A stretch of DNA of 64,000 nt, taken from the NCBI RefSeq assembly GCF_006088715.1, contig NZ_CP030771.1, positions 9,670,001 to 9,734,000 of the forward strand. Reading direction: 5' to 3'. The translations under genes were made by a program, and so were the position numbers. The notes below the pieces were generated by a model. It did no database searches. It saw only the letters and a list, made by a program, of their open reading frames with translations, and was not told the origin of the DNA. The DNA is from Streptomyces sp. YIM 121038 (lineage in GTDB: Bacteria > Actinomycetota > Actinomycetes > Streptomycetales > Streptomycetaceae). Shown here piece after piece: positions 25,409-34,461 of the stretch (the stretch's first letter is position 1; each line of letters begins with the position of its first letter).

Positions 25409-25783
25409 ATGTCCGGAGTCTCCAGAAGATCGCTCCTTGGCTACTCGGGTTCGGCCGCGGCGGGCGCGGTGCTCGCGTCGGCCGGTGCCGCGCAGGCGGA
25501 GGACGGCAAGGTGGCGCAGGCCGCCGACACCGGCACGTCCGCCGAGCGGACGCAGGCGGCGGCGGTCGCCTTCGCGCCGGGCACGGAGTTCACCGGCCGG
25601 GTCCAGCACGGCACCGGCTACGCCGAGCTGTCGATGACCTTCACGGTCAAGACCGAGGAGTCGCCCGCCCAGTACGACGTCTCGCCCGCGGAGATCGCGG
25701 AGGCCCTCAACGAGGTCGCGGCCAAGCGCGGCTGGCCCCGCATGACGTTCTACGGCACGCCCCCGAAGGCACCGCTGAACTGA
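25409..25783 (+). CDS. Small Tat-exported protein, unknown
   Basis: 124-aa protein. ATG 25409 is preferred over 25391 because AGGAGGGG lies just before it. SRRSLLGYSGSAAAGAVLASAGAAQA is a Tat signal with cleavage near residue 27. The mature domain has a beta start (FTGRVQHGTGYAELSMTFTVK) and a C-terminal helix (SPAEIAEALNEVAAKRGW). No domain recognised. Followed by its own terminator. Confidence 0.75.
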   Translation: MSGVSRRSLLGYSGSAAAGAVLASAGAAQAEDGKVAQAADTGTSAERTQAAAVAFAPGTEFTGRVQHGTGYAELSMTFTVKTEESPAQYDVSPAEIAEALNEVAAKRGWPRMTFYGTPPKAPLN

Positions 25784-25795
25784 CGCCGCGCGCGA

Positions 25796-25835
25796 GCGGC
25801 CCCCGCACCGGACGCCGAGCCGGTGCGGGGGCCGC
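25796..25835. terminator. Bidirectional terminator, 16-bp perfect stem
   Basis: Arms 25796-25811 and 25820-25835 are exact reverse complements around an eight-base loop, between the convergent small Tat protein and the M6 protease. Confidence 0.88.
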
Positions 25836-25888
25836 CGCGTCGTTCCGGGGGCTCCGCACGCGGCGACGCCCCCGGACCTGGGATGGAT

Positions 25889-27967
25889 CTAGTGGTGTTT
25901 GCCCTTGTTCACCTTGCAGACGGCCTTCGCGGTCTTGCCCGGATCGCTTTCCGAACGGGCGGTGAGCACCACCTTGCCGTTCCGGTCGGCGTCGCGCCGC
26001 GCGCTCACGGCGACGTCGACCTCGACGGACTGGCCGGACCGCGCGGTGGCGAGGCGGTTGGGCAGCCACGCGGACCAGCCGTCACCGGACGCCTTGGCGG
26101 ACAGCCGGTAGACGTCGGAGCGCAGATAGCGGTCCACGTTCTCGGGGTGCCCCGGACGCGGGGGAACGCCGCGCCCGGTGTTGGCCAGGTCGAAGGAGCA
26201 CACGGCCCGGCGCTCCGCGCTGCCCTTGGCGTGTCCGCGGTCCAGCGCCACGCCCCGGCGCTGCGGGCCCGCGCCGTCGAGGGACTTGACGGCGATCGTG
26301 TACGACAGGACACCGCTCGGGGTGCGCTCCAGGTCGAGGACGTAGAAGTGCAGGCGGTTGGCCTCGTCGACGTACTCGTACTCGCTGCCGGAGTTGGCGC
26401 CGGCGTGCAGCAGGGCGTCGCTGAGCTGCCGGTAGTCGCCCATGGTGATCTTCTGCTGGGTGCCGTCGGGGCGCTTGAAGTCCACCATGTCGATGTCCTC
26501 GGGGTGCGCGTCGACCACCCACGCGAACGGGGCCTGGTCCTGGTTCTTCGTCTTGGACAGCAGCACGCCGTTGTCCGGGGTGAAGGAGTCCATGCCCATG
26601 CGGTCGACGACCTCGACGGTGTAGTTCTGATAGCCGCCGCCGTCGCACAGGGGATCGGTGGCCGGATCGCAGGCGCGCGCCAGGTCGCGGCTCATGCTGA
26701 TGTTGACGCCGCTGAGCCCCTTGGCGCCGGGCGGCGCGGAGCGGGCCGTCACCCGGGCCACGACGGTGCCGGAGCCCTTGAGCGCGTCGCGGTCCAGGCG
26801 CAGCACGTTCTTCTCGTCGACGATGCCGAGCTTGAGCTTGTCGCGCAGGATGTGCTGGGAGCCCATCGACCCGCCGTTGGTGGCCGGTATCTGCCAGCGG
26901 GTGTGCGGGCCTCCGGGGCCGTTGAAGGAGCCGCGCGAGAGCATGCTCCAGATGCCGGTGTAGGCGCGGCGCAGCGGTTTGCCGTACGGGTTGTTGTAGT
27001 TGTCGCCGATCCCCAGGATGTGGCTGAGCTCGTGCGCGTACACGCCCATCCCGGAGCTCTCGGCCTGCGTGGACGAACCGGCCGTCGCGTTGGGCCAGAT
27101 GCGGGCCGCGGCCGCCCAGGACGTCCACGGCACGTAGCGGGTGCTCGCGGAGTTGCCGCCCGAGGTGATGGGCGCGGGCGGGCCCCACGCCGACGGCACG
27201 CTCTGCGGCGAGGCGAACTTCATCTGCCCGAACTCCTGCCACACGGACGACTCGTCCTGCCCCGCGGTCAGGAAGAAGACGAAGTCGTACTTGGCGGTCT
27301 CGCCGCCGCCCACGTCCGCGGTCCAGGCGGCCTTGCCGTCCGCGCGGATGTCCTTGCCGCAGCTGCTGCCGCGCGGACAGGCGCCCGGGTTCATCTGCGG
27401 CTCGATGCCGTACTGGAAGGACTTGTACGGCATGCGGTAGACGCCGAAGGCGGTCAGGTCGACGCCGATGCGGCCGCCGGAGTCCTCCATCCAGTACTCG
27501 TTGATGGTGTGGCCGCGGTTGAGCGCACCGGGCTTGTTGAGGAAGTCGCGGTAGAAGGACGGCAGTTGGGCGCGCGGGATGTTGGCGGCGCTCGGCTGGG
27601 GATTGCCGAAGAGGCTGGATCCGGCCGGTTTACTGACCGTGAACTCCTCGTCGGGGTAGTCCAGGAGCACCAGGGCGCCCTTGAAGGTGCGCTTGGTGGG
27701 CTTGAGATCGGGGTTGGCCCAGTCGGTGCCGGGCACGGACCGGTGGTCGGCCCACGTCATGGAGTCGGGGTTCTGCCAGCGCTGCGGGTCGATCGGCTGG
27801 ACGAGGGGAGGACGGGCCGTGGGCTCGGGGTTCGCCCGGGCGGGGCCGACGGCGAGGGCGGAGGCGGTGAGTCCCAGGAGCGCCGTGAGGAGACCGAGAC
27901 GGCGGACCGGGAGACGGCGCGTGCTGGCGCCGTGCGCATTTCTACGACGGGTGCGACGGAGGAACAA
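25889..27967 (-). CDS. Secreted M6 family (immune-inhibitor-A-like) metalloprotease
   Basis: 692-aa extracellular zinc protease. An Arg-rich n-region and signal peptide end near residue 46. The zinc motif HELSHILGIGDN (312-323) fits HExxHxxGxxD, the M6 pattern. GALVLLDYPDEEF (98-110) is a typical M6 N-terminal strand, and two C-terminal beta domains follow (about 450-690). The start is TTG 27967 after GAGGTGA, consistent with the reading frame entering the signal peptide; no ATG alternative exists nearby. Such enzymes degrade host or environmental proteins. Confidence 0.9.
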   Translation of the reverse strand: MFLRRTRRRNAHGASTRRLPVRRLGLLTALLGLTASALAVGPARANPEPTARPPLVQPIDPQRWQNPDSMTWADHRSVPGTDWANPDLKPTKRTFKGALVLLDYPDEEFTVSKPAGSSLFGNPQPSAANIPRAQLPSFYRDFLNKPGALNRGHTINEYWMEDSGGRIGVDLTAFGVYRMPYKSFQYGIEPQMNPGACPRGSSCGKDIRADGKAAWTADVGGGETAKYDFVFFLTAGQDESSVWQEFGQMKFASPQSVPSAWGPPAPITSGGNSASTRYVPWTSWAAAARIWPNATAGSSTQAESSGMGVYAHELSHILGIGDNYNNPYGKPLRRAYTGIWSMLSRGSFNGPGGPHTRWQIPATNGGSMGSQHILRDKLKLGIVDEKNVLRLDRDALKGSGTVVARVTARSAPPGAKGLSGVNISMSRDLARACDPATDPLCDGGGYQNYTVEVVDRMGMDSFTPDNGVLLSKTKNQDQAPFAWVVDAHPEDIDMVDFKRPDGTQQKITMGDYRQLSDALLHAGANSGSEYEYVDEANRLHFYVLDLERTPSGVLSYTIAVKSLDGAGPQRRGVALDRGHAKGSAERRAVCSFDLANTGRGVPPRPGHPENVDRYLRSDVYRLSAKASGDGWSAWLPNRLATARSGQSVEVDVAVSARRDADRNGKVVLTARSESDPGKTAKAVCKVNKGKHH

Positions 27968-28144
27968 GGCTCACCTCTTGCCTGGTGGGTGTGGACAAGA
28001 ACATGACAAGCCGGTCAGCGGTACCCTCCGCCGGGCACCTTTGGGGTGTCAACAGTCTTTTGGGACGGATTTGCCTGGTGGGGTGGGGCGGTTGGGCCCG
28101 GCGGGGCGGTGGACGCGGCTGAGCCCCACCGGGCGCCGCCCACC

Positions 28145-28304
28145 GGGCCTGCTGCCCGCCGGGCCTGCTGCCCGCCGGGCCTGCTGCCCGCCGGGCCTGC
28201 TGCCCGCCGGGCCTGCTGCCCGCCGGGCCTGCTGCCCGCCGGGCCTGCTGCCCGCCGGGCCTGCTGCCCGCCGGGCCCGCGCCCGCCGGGCCCGCCCTCC
28301 CGCC
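28145..28304. repeat. 16-bp minisatellite, eight perfect copies plus degenerate tail
   Basis: GGGCCTGCTGCCCGCC is repeated exactly eight times from 28145 to 28272, followed by shortened GC-only variants to about 28304. Each unit contains GGGC-N5-GCCC and can form a small hairpin. The period is not a multiple of three, so it is not coding. It lies between the stop of the sigma-CAP gene and the start region of the M6 protease gene, both on the minus strand. The rest of 27968-28315 shows no gene. Confidence 0.95.
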
Positions 28305-28315
28305 GGATCAGACCA

Positions 28316-30055
28316 TCAGCCCCGCGCCCCGAAGTTCTGCGTCCACCACGGGCCGCCTTCGCCCTCCTCGACCCCCGTGCCCAGCTCCTTGAAGGCGCAG
28401 TTGAGGATGTTGGCGCGGTGGCCCTCGCTGTTCATCCAGGCGTCCATCACCGAGGCGGCGGTCTGCTGGCCGCGCGCGATGTTCTCGCCGTAGGTGCTCC
28501 ATTTGTAGCCCGCGGCCGTGATGCGCTGCCCCGGGTCGGTGCCGTCCGGCGAGGTGTGGTCGAAGTAGTTGCGCGACCGCATGTCGGCGGAGTGGCGCTG
28601 CGCGGCCGTGGCCAGCTTGCTGTTGTGGGTGAGGGGACCGCACCCGGCCTTGGCGCGCTCGGCGTTGACCAGGCTGAGCACCTGCTGCGCGTTCGACCCG
28701 GAGGGTGCGGGCGGCGCGGGCTTCTTGGTCGTGGGGCGCGGCGCCGCCTTCCGGGAGGGTGCGGGCCGCGGCGGCTCGGCCGTCTTCTTCCTGCTGGCGC
28801 GCGAGGGGCTCGCGGTCGGCGAGGGCTTCTTGGTCTTCGTGGCCTTCGACGGCGACGCGGACGGGGACGGCGACCGGCTCGGCTCCTCCGTGACCGTCGG
28901 CGACGCGGAGGGCTCGCTCGACTCCAGCGCCACCGCCGAGCCCTTGTCCGACGGGCCGGGCGAGTCGTCGGCGAGCTGCATGACACCGGCGAGCGCGGCG
29001 ATCGCGGCCACACCCGCGCCCGCACCGACCGCCTGCCGCCGCCGACGCACGCTGCGCCGCCCCTGCCGCAGCCGCGCGCGGGAGCCCGGGGTACCCGTCG
29101 AGGAGAGGGGGGTCACGTCAGGGGCCCCACCGTCCCGGAGGCCGACATCAGCAGAAGGCGCCGTTTCGTCCTGATGCATGGCTTGTGTGCTCGCCTCACC
29201 GTCGCCCGCGTACGCGACGGACGCCATGGCGTCGGCCCCGGCGCCCGCGCCGGAGAAGTGTCCGGCCCCCATGACCAGCAGCGGCGGCACGAGAGCGATC
29301 CCGGCGAGCAGCCCCTCCGCGGGCGTGAGGCGCGCGCCGAGGCCCCCGCAGGCCGCGCAGTCACGGGTGTGCCGCACCAGGCGCTTGCGCCACAGCGCGG
29401 ACGGCCTGCCGTCCCAGCCCGACGCCGCCTGCGCGAGCACGGGGCAGCGCGGCTCGGCGGCCAGGGCGCGCACGACCACGCGTGCCGCCTCCAGCTGGGC
29501 CTTCATGCGCTGCACCCGGACGGCGGTGTGCTCGGGCGTCAGCTCCAGGGCCGCGGCGACCTCGCCGCGGGACAGCTCACCGGCGGCCTCCAGCCACCAC
29601 AGCGCGAGCAGCTCCCGGTGGTCGTCGTCCATCCAGCGCGTGGCCCGGGCGACCTCCTTGCGCTCCCCGGACAGACCGAGCCGGAGGATCGTCACGTCGG
29701 TGAAGTCCCCGCCCGGGTCCGGGACGTCGTACGCGTCCTGGAGGCCGCTGTCGACCGGCGCGGGCCGCTGGTGGCGACGGGTCTCGTTCATGGCGATGGC
29801 GACGAGCCAGGAGCGGAACGAGTCCGGGTCGCGCAGGCCGGGAAGCCCTCTGAGCATCCGGACCATGACGTCCTGCACCAGGTCGTCGACGTCGGCGTGC
29901 CCGCTGAGGGCGCGGCCGACGATGTTGTACACGAGCGGCAGGAACGCGGCGACCAGCTCGTCCTGGGCCCGCGCGTCCCCGGCCCGGCCCGCGACGACGA
30001 GAGCGGTGAGGCCGGTGCCGTCCCCCTGCTGCGGCTCCCACTGATCGTGCTGCAC
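28316..30055 (-). CDS. ECF sigma factor fused to zinc anti-sigma motif, membrane segment and CAP domain
   Basis: 579-aa fusion. Residues 30-98 are sigma region 2 (DDLVQDVMVRMLRGL, SFRSWLVAIAMNETRR). Residues 138-190 are sigma region 4. HTRDCAAC (229-236) fits the HxxxCxxC motif of zinc anti-sigma factors. RRSVRRRRQ followed by GAGAGVAAIAALAGVMQL (343-361) is a positive-inside membrane anchor. Residues 362-453 are a Ser/Pro/Lys linker, and 455-579 a CAP/SCP domain (FDHTSPDGT, YGENIARG, NSEGHRANIL). The sigma part would be cytoplasmic and CAP extracellular; an earlier hydrophobic stretch (248-266) leaves the topology slightly uncertain. GTG 30055 follows AGGAG. Confidence 0.9.
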   Translation of the reverse strand: MQHDQWEPQQGDGTGLTALVVAGRAGDARAQDELVAAFLPLVYNIVGRALSGHADVDDLVQDVMVRMLRGLPGLRDPDSFRSWLVAIAMNETRRHQRPAPVDSGLQDAYDVPDPGGDFTDVTILRLGLSGERKEVARATRWMDDDHRELLALWWLEAAGELSRGEVAAALELTPEHTAVRVQRMKAQLEAARVVVRALAAEPRCPVLAQAASGWDGRPSALWRKRLVRHTRDCAACGGLGARLTPAEGLLAGIALVPPLLVMGAGHFSGAGAGADAMASVAYAGDGEASTQAMHQDETAPSADVGLRDGGAPDVTPLSSTGTPGSRARLRQGRRSVRRRRQAVGAGAGVAAIAALAGVMQLADDSPGPSDKGSAVALESSEPSASPTVTEEPSRSPSPSASPSKATKTKKPSPTASPSRASRKKTAEPPRPAPSRKAAPRPTTKKPAPPAPSGSNAQQVLSLVNAERAKAGCGPLTHNSKLATAAQRHSADMRSRNYFDHTSPDGTDPGQRITAAGYKWSTYGENIARGQQTAASVMDAWMNSEGHRANILNCAFKELGTGVEEGEGGPWWTQNFGARG

Positions 30056-30417
30056 GGCACATCTCCTGTCCTGATCGCTGCGTGGTGCTGAGTACGCCCA
30101 CTGCATCGGAGATCCTGCGGGGCGCGGGGGGATAACAGAAACCGCGCAGATCACTTTGAGACCCGAGTCACGTCACGCGGTGCGAGACCGGAGTCGCTTC
30201 GGGTGACGCGTGCGAGGCCTGGGACGAGCCGGCTGGCACGCGGGGTGCGCGTCGGAACGTGTCGGCCGACGGGGGTTGTCCCCACCCCCGCCGCACCGGC
30301 CAGCCGGATGGCCGCGCCGGGCCGCGTGCGGGACCGTGATGCCGACGCGGATCGCGTCACGCGCCCGCGTCACCGCACCCCTTCACGCCACCCGCCCCTT
30401 ACCCGGAAGGCTCCACC
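30056..30417. other. Intergenic region between divergent sigma-CAP and S41 peptidase genes
   Basis: About 360 bases without a credible gene. It must contain both divergent promoters, but I find no clear -35/-10 pair on either strand. A string GAGACC/GAGTC recurs imperfectly near 30159-30193. Confidence 0.5.
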
Positions 30418-31803
30418 GTGCGCATCGCCACCGCCACCGCCGTCGTCCTGGCCCTCGCCGCGGGCGTCGCGCCGAGCGCCGTCGCGAAGGACCGTCCCGC
30501 CACCGGCGAGGAGCGGCCGACCGTCGACGGCTACTGGCGCATGGACGGCTACGGCACCGTCCTCGCGCTCCGGAACGGAACCTTCCAGGAGTACCAGACG
30601 ACCGCCGTGAGCTGTCTCAAGGGCGAGTCGGCCCGACGCACGGGCGCCGGGCGCTACACCACGCGGGACAGCGCCGTAGTCACCGTGCGCACCGGGCCCG
30701 ACGGGCAGCGCGCGACCCTGAGCTTCGACAGCTCCGTGGGCCACCGCGCCCTGCGGCGCCTCCAGGCGCTGCCGGACGACTGCACGCGGCAGGGCCCGAA
30801 GGGCCCCCGGGCGTCCTTCGACGTGTTCTGGCAGTCGTTCGCGGAGAACTACCCGTTCTTCGCGGCCCGGGGCATCGACTGGGACGCCGTACGCGACCGC
30901 TACCGGCCCCAGGTGCACGCGGACACCACGAGGAAGGAACTGTTCTCGATCCTCAGCCGGATGGTGAAGCCGCTGTACGACGCCCACGTCGCGGTCATGG
31001 ACGGCGACCGCGTCTACGCCGAGGTCCGCCCCGGCACGGTCAACCCCACGAAGAAGCTGGACGCCAAGGTCAAGAAGTTCGTCGAGAGGCGCGACCTGAA
31101 GCACGCCACGTACCGCAAGGACTTCGCGGGCGGCCGGATCACCTACGCCGATCTGCCGGGCGGCCAGGGCTATCTGCGGATCTCCGGCTTCGCCGGGTAC
31201 GTGCCCGCGGGCGCCCCCTTCTCCGCCCACGCGGCAGAGCTCGACCGGGCGCTCGACGCGATCCTCACCAAGGACCGCACCCGGCGGCTGAAAGGCCTCA
31301 TGATCGACCTGCGCGTCAACGGCGGCGGCTCCGACGTCCTCGGCATCCGCATCGCCGAGCGCCTCACCGACACGCCCTACGTCGCCTACTCCAAGCGGGC
31401 CCGCAACGACCCCGCCGACCCGGGCGAGCACACCCGCCCCGAGCCCATCCGCGTCCGCCCGGCCGACGCTCCCCGCTACACCGGCCCGATCGCCGTGCTG
31501 ACCGGCGGCTCGACCGTGAGCGCGGGGGAGACCTTCACCCAGGCCCTGATGGACCGGCCCGGCAGGGTCGTCCGCGTCGGGCAGGCCACCCAGGGCGTGT
31601 TCTCGGACGTCCTGGCGCGCAACCTCCCCAACGGCATGGTCGCCTGGCTGCCCAACGAGGAGTTCCTGACCCGCACCGGCCGCACCTTCGACGGCACCGG
31701 CGTTCCGCCGCACCTGAGCGAACCCGTCTTCACCAAGGAGGAGTTCGCCAAGAACCGCGACTCGGCCTTCGACCGCGCCCTGCGCGTCCTGAAGGCGCAC
31801 TGA
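30418..31803 (+). CDS. Secreted S41 family (tail-specific-like) serine peptidase
   Basis: 461-aa exported protease. The signal peptide ends at about residue 23 (AVA-KD). A tricorn/TSP-like helical region (FDVFWQSFAENYPFFAARGIDWDAV) precedes the S41 catalytic fold: GLMIDLRVNGGGSDV, the nucleophile segment LTGGSTVSAGETF with Ser near residue 367, and QATQGVFSD. No PDZ domain is evident. GTG 30418 follows GGAAGG. It probably processes extracellular peptides. Confidence 0.9.
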   Translation: MRIATATAVVLALAAGVAPSAVAKDRPATGEERPTVDGYWRMDGYGTVLALRNGTFQEYQTTAVSCLKGESARRTGAGRYTTRDSAVVTVRTGPDGQRATLSFDSSVGHRALRRLQALPDDCTRQGPKGPRASFDVFWQSFAENYPFFAARGIDWDAVRDRYRPQVHADTTRKELFSILSRMVKPLYDAHVAVMDGDRVYAEVRPGTVNPTKKLDAKVKKFVERRDLKHATYRKDFAGGRITYADLPGGQGYLRISGFAGYVPAGAPFSAHAAELDRALDAILTKDRTRRLKGLMIDLRVNGGGSDVLGIRIAERLTDTPYVAYSKRARNDPADPGEHTRPEPIRVRPADAPRYTGPIAVLTGGSTVSAGETFTQALMDRPGRVVRVGQATQGVFSDVLARNLPNGMVAWLPNEEFLTRTGRTFDGTGVPPHLSEPVFTKEEFAKNRDSAFDRALRVLKAH

Positions 31804-31829
31804 GCCTCGCGACCGGTGCGGCGCGAGGC
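31804..31829. terminator. Stem-loop after the S41 peptidase gene
   Basis: GCCTCGCG (31804-31811) and CGCGAGGC (31822-31829) pair across a ten-base loop immediately after the stop codon. Confidence 0.6.
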
Positions 31830-31891
31830 GGCGGACGGAAGGGTCCAAGGACCGCGAGCGGAACGCCAACCAAAGCCTCACGCACATGTCT

Positions 31892-31949
31892 TGATGGACC
31901 ATCAGTCAGCGGGTTGGATGGCGCGAACACCTTGACACCCAGGGTGTTC
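31892..31949 (+). promoter_or_regulatory. Two dyads upstream of the GH5 gene
   Basis: TGATGGACCATCA (31892-31904) is a perfect 6-bp-arm palindrome. GAACACC (31925-31931) and GGTGTTC (31943-31949) form a second dyad 11 bases apart, around a TTGACA (31933-31938) that may be the -35. Either could bind a repressor of the glycosidase gene. Confidence 0.55.
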
Positions 31950-31972
31950 CCGTCCACCACCGGAGGTCCGCC

Positions 31973-33445
31973 ATGGCCCCGCGCCGCATGGCTCTGGCCG
32001 CGCTCCTCGCCGTCGCCCTCCTGGGCGGGGCGCTGACCCCCGCTGTCCAGGCCCGTCCCGCCGCCATGGCGGACGGCCCGCGCGGCGGAGCCGTCGGCGC
32101 GTCACGCCCGGCGGACACCACCGGCATCCCGCGCCTGACCGACCGCCGGGGCCGCACCCTCACCCTGCGCGGCTGGAACGTCGAGGACAAGACCCACCAT
32201 GGCGCCGAGGCCCTCAGCGCCATCACGGAACGCCACTTCAGCGATCTGCGCGCCCGCGGCTTCAACGTCGCGCGGCTCCTCGTCCTCTGGGACGACCTGG
32301 AGCCGCGCCGCGGCCACTACAGCGAGGGCTATCTGCGCAAGATCCAGCGGATCCTCGGCTGGGCCCACAAGCACCGGATCCAGGTCGTGCTCGACGCCCA
32401 CCAGGACGTGTTCGGACCCGCTTTCGGCCACCGCGGGATCCCCCGCTGGGCGACGCGCACCGACGGGCTGCCGTTCACCCCGCACCCCGACGACTGGTTC
32501 GCCGAGTACTTCGAGCCCGCCGTCCAGCGCGCCTTCACCCACCTCTACGAGGACGCGGACCTGCGCACCGCCCAGGCCCGCGTGTGGCGCCTCCTCGCCG
32601 CCCGCTTCGGCGGCCATCCGGCGCTGCTCGGCTACGACCTCATCAACGAGCCGATGGGTGAACTGCGCCCCGGCGAGGACCTGGCGAGCGCCGCCCGCCG
32701 CATCGAGGCGACCCAGCTCACCCCCCTGTACAACCGCCTCGCGGACGCGATCCGCACCCGGGACCGCTCGGCCTGGCTGTTCGTCGAGCCGACCCCGATC
32801 GTCGGCGAAGGCGTCCCCACCGGCCTCGGCCGCGTGGACGACGAACGGGTCGTGTACGCGCCGCACTTCTACAACACCGCGATGGAGGCGGGCGCCGACT
32901 ACGATCCGTCGGCCGGCTGGATCGAGGCGTACGAGCGGGCCGTCACCGCCTACCCGCGCGAGCACTCCCTGCCGGTCGTGGTGGGGGAGTGGGGCCCCCT
33001 CAACAGCGGCCTGCCGCACATGCGCCGCTTCTACGACGACGCCCTCGCCTCCCTGAACCGCTACTCCTCCGGCTGGGCGGGCTACGTGTGGTGCTACGGC
33101 GGCGGTTACTGCGCGCTCGACCCCGAAGGGCGCTTCCGCACGAACAAGGAGCGCACCGCCACGCCGTACGCTCCCGCGGTCGCCGGAGCCGTACGCGAGG
33201 ACGCCCACGACCCGGCCACCGGCACCTACCGCCTCGCCTACCGGGCCGCGCGCCGCCCCGGCACCACCGAGCTGTCCCTGCCGCCGAGCCCCACCGGATG
33301 GCGCGTCGAGGTCACGGGGCGCGGGGCGCACACCAGCACCGACGGCGTGCCCGCGGGACGGGCGGGCCACGTGAAGGTGTGGGCCGCCCGGCACGCGGAG
33401 GTGGCCGTGCGGGTCACACCGGGTCCGGGCGGCACACGTAGCTGA
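31973..33445 (+). CDS. Secreted GH5 glycosidase, endoglycoceramidase-like
   Basis: 490-aa exported glycoside hydrolase with signal peptide to about residue 28. Family features are LRGWNVEDKTHH, VVLDAHQDVFG (about 138-148), acid/base Glu in DLINEPMG (near 225), APHFYNTAMEAG, and nucleophile Glu in VVVGEWGPLN (near 339), followed by a small C-terminal beta domain. The DAHQDV motif is typical of endoglycoceramidases, which release glycans from glycolipids. ATG 31973 follows GGAGG. A sphingomyelinase-like enzyme is encoded at 51219, so sphingolipid use is a possible theme. Confidence 0.88.
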   Translation: MAPRRMALAALLAVALLGGALTPAVQARPAAMADGPRGGAVGASRPADTTGIPRLTDRRGRTLTLRGWNVEDKTHHGAEALSAITERHFSDLRARGFNVARLLVLWDDLEPRRGHYSEGYLRKIQRILGWAHKHRIQVVLDAHQDVFGPAFGHRGIPRWATRTDGLPFTPHPDDWFAEYFEPAVQRAFTHLYEDADLRTAQARVWRLLAARFGGHPALLGYDLINEPMGELRPGEDLASAARRIEATQLTPLYNRLADAIRTRDRSAWLFVEPTPIVGEGVPTGLGRVDDERVVYAPHFYNTAMEAGADYDPSAGWIEAYERAVTAYPREHSLPVVVGEWGPLNSGLPHMRRFYDDALASLNRYSSGWAGYVWCYGGGYCALDPEGRFRTNKERTATPYAPAVAGAVREDAHDPATGTYRLAYRAARRPGTTELSLPPSPTGWRVEVTGRGAHTSTDGVPAGRAGHVKVWAARHAEVAVRVTPGPGGTRS

Positions 33446-33452
33446 AAACCCG

Positions 33453-33800
33453 TCAGAAGAAGATCACGGAGCGGAGCTTGAGGCGTTCGGAGCCGTACCC
33501 GGTGCGCGGGCGCAAGGTGAACGAGTCGCCCGTGCAGTCCGGCTCCGTGAAGACCTCGGCGTACGCGTCGGTCCGGTTGCGCGGCGAGTGGGCCGGGGAG
33601 CTGGAATCCGGGTCCGCCACCTCCGGCAGCGTGACGCACTTCCAGCTCTCCGGGTCGTCGATGACGGCGACCTGCGGCCTGCCGTCGAGCCCGCTGTAGG
33701 TGTACTGGAACTGGCCGTCGGCCGCGGTGGCCGAAGCGGGCAGGGTGACGATCAGGGCAAGAGCGCCCGCGGCGGCGGCCAGGGCGGTGCGGAAGCGCAT
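33453..33800 (-). CDS. Small secreted two-cysteine protein, paralog A
   Basis: 115 aa from ATG 33800 after GAAAGG. Signal peptide MRFRTALAAAAGALALIVTLPASATA; mature domain of about 88 residues with one cysteine pair (WKCVTL, EPDCTGD), and motifs IDDPE, NRTDAYAEVF and RSVIFF at the end. It aligns over its full mature length with the divergent gene at 34048, so the two are duplicates. The size and pattern suggest a compact beta fold such as a crystallin-like domain, but I do not recognise a family. Confidence 0.8.
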   Translation of the reverse strand: MRFRTALAAAAGALALIVTLPASATAADGQFQYTYSGLDGRPQVAVIDDPESWKCVTLPEVADPDSSSPAHSPRNRTDAYAEVFTEPDCTGDSFTLRPRTGYGSERLKLRSVIFF

Positions 33801-34047
33801 ACGCGCGGTCCTTTCGCAGTGGTGAGGGCAACGGGCCTTCGCTTCCCCTGCGTATGTCCGCATATGCCGGTCCTTTCGGCACTCACCCGGACGAGGGAGC
33901 CGCTCGGCGCGCGGTCCGTACGCTGCGGACGAGGGGCTCCCGGGGCGCACGCGGGGGGCGTGCGAATCAGCTGCCCGCTCCGACTTCCCGGCTCTCTGGG
34001 AGCGTGTCCCCTGGGTGACTCCACCCCCGTGCGGAACCGTGGCACCC

Positions 34048-34386
34048 ATGACCGCCACACGCATGACGTCGGCACGCATCAGGCGCGCGGCCCTGGCCGC
34101 CGCTGCCGCCCTCGCCGTCTTCACCGCGCTGCCCACCAGCAGCGCCCACGCCGCCACCGGCACCTTCTTCTACCACTCGTCCCAGTCCGGCGACCTGGAG
34201 ATCGACGACCCGGACAACGGCGAGTGCTACCTCCTGCTCCAAGGCGCGACCAGCGTGCGGAACCGCACGGACGCCGTCGCCCGGGTGTACTACGACCAGG
34301 GCTGCGAGGAACTCGCGGACACCCTGGTTCCCGGGGACGGCCGCACCTTCACCGACCCTCTCGCGCGCAGCGTGATGTTCGGCTGA
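34048..34386 (+). CDS. Small secreted two-cysteine protein, paralog B
   Basis: 112 aa from ATG 34048 (GTG 34015 and ATG 34063 are alternatives). Signal peptide ends at about residue 36 (AHA-AT). The mature part shares with paralog A the pattern GxFxY, IDDP, a Cys after about 5 residues, NRTDA, a second Cys, L-x-P-x-x-G and RSVMF. The pair are divergent with about 250 bases between starts and probably share regulation. Confidence 0.78.
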   Translation: MTATRMTSARIRRAALAAAAALAVFTALPTSSAHAATGTFFYHSSQSGDLEIDDPDNGECYLLLQGATSVRNRTDAVARVYYDQGCEELADTLVPGDGRTFTDPLARSVMFG

Positions 34387-34401
34387 GAGCCACCCCCCCC
34401 C

Positions 34402-34437
34402 AGGACGGCGGGGCCGCCCCTCCTTGGCCCCGCCGTC
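34402..34437. terminator. Bidirectional terminator, 13-bp perfect stem
   Basis: GGACGGCGGGGCC (34402-34414) pairs with GGCCCCGCCGTCC (34425-34437) between the convergent small secreted protein and sirtuin genes. Confidence 0.88.
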
Positions 34438-34461
34438 CACCCCTCGCGCGGCGGGAGCGGC

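Noticed and set aside
28145..28304. Repeat array as a CRISPR
   Set aside because: Units abut with no spacers and are only 16 bases; no cas genes.
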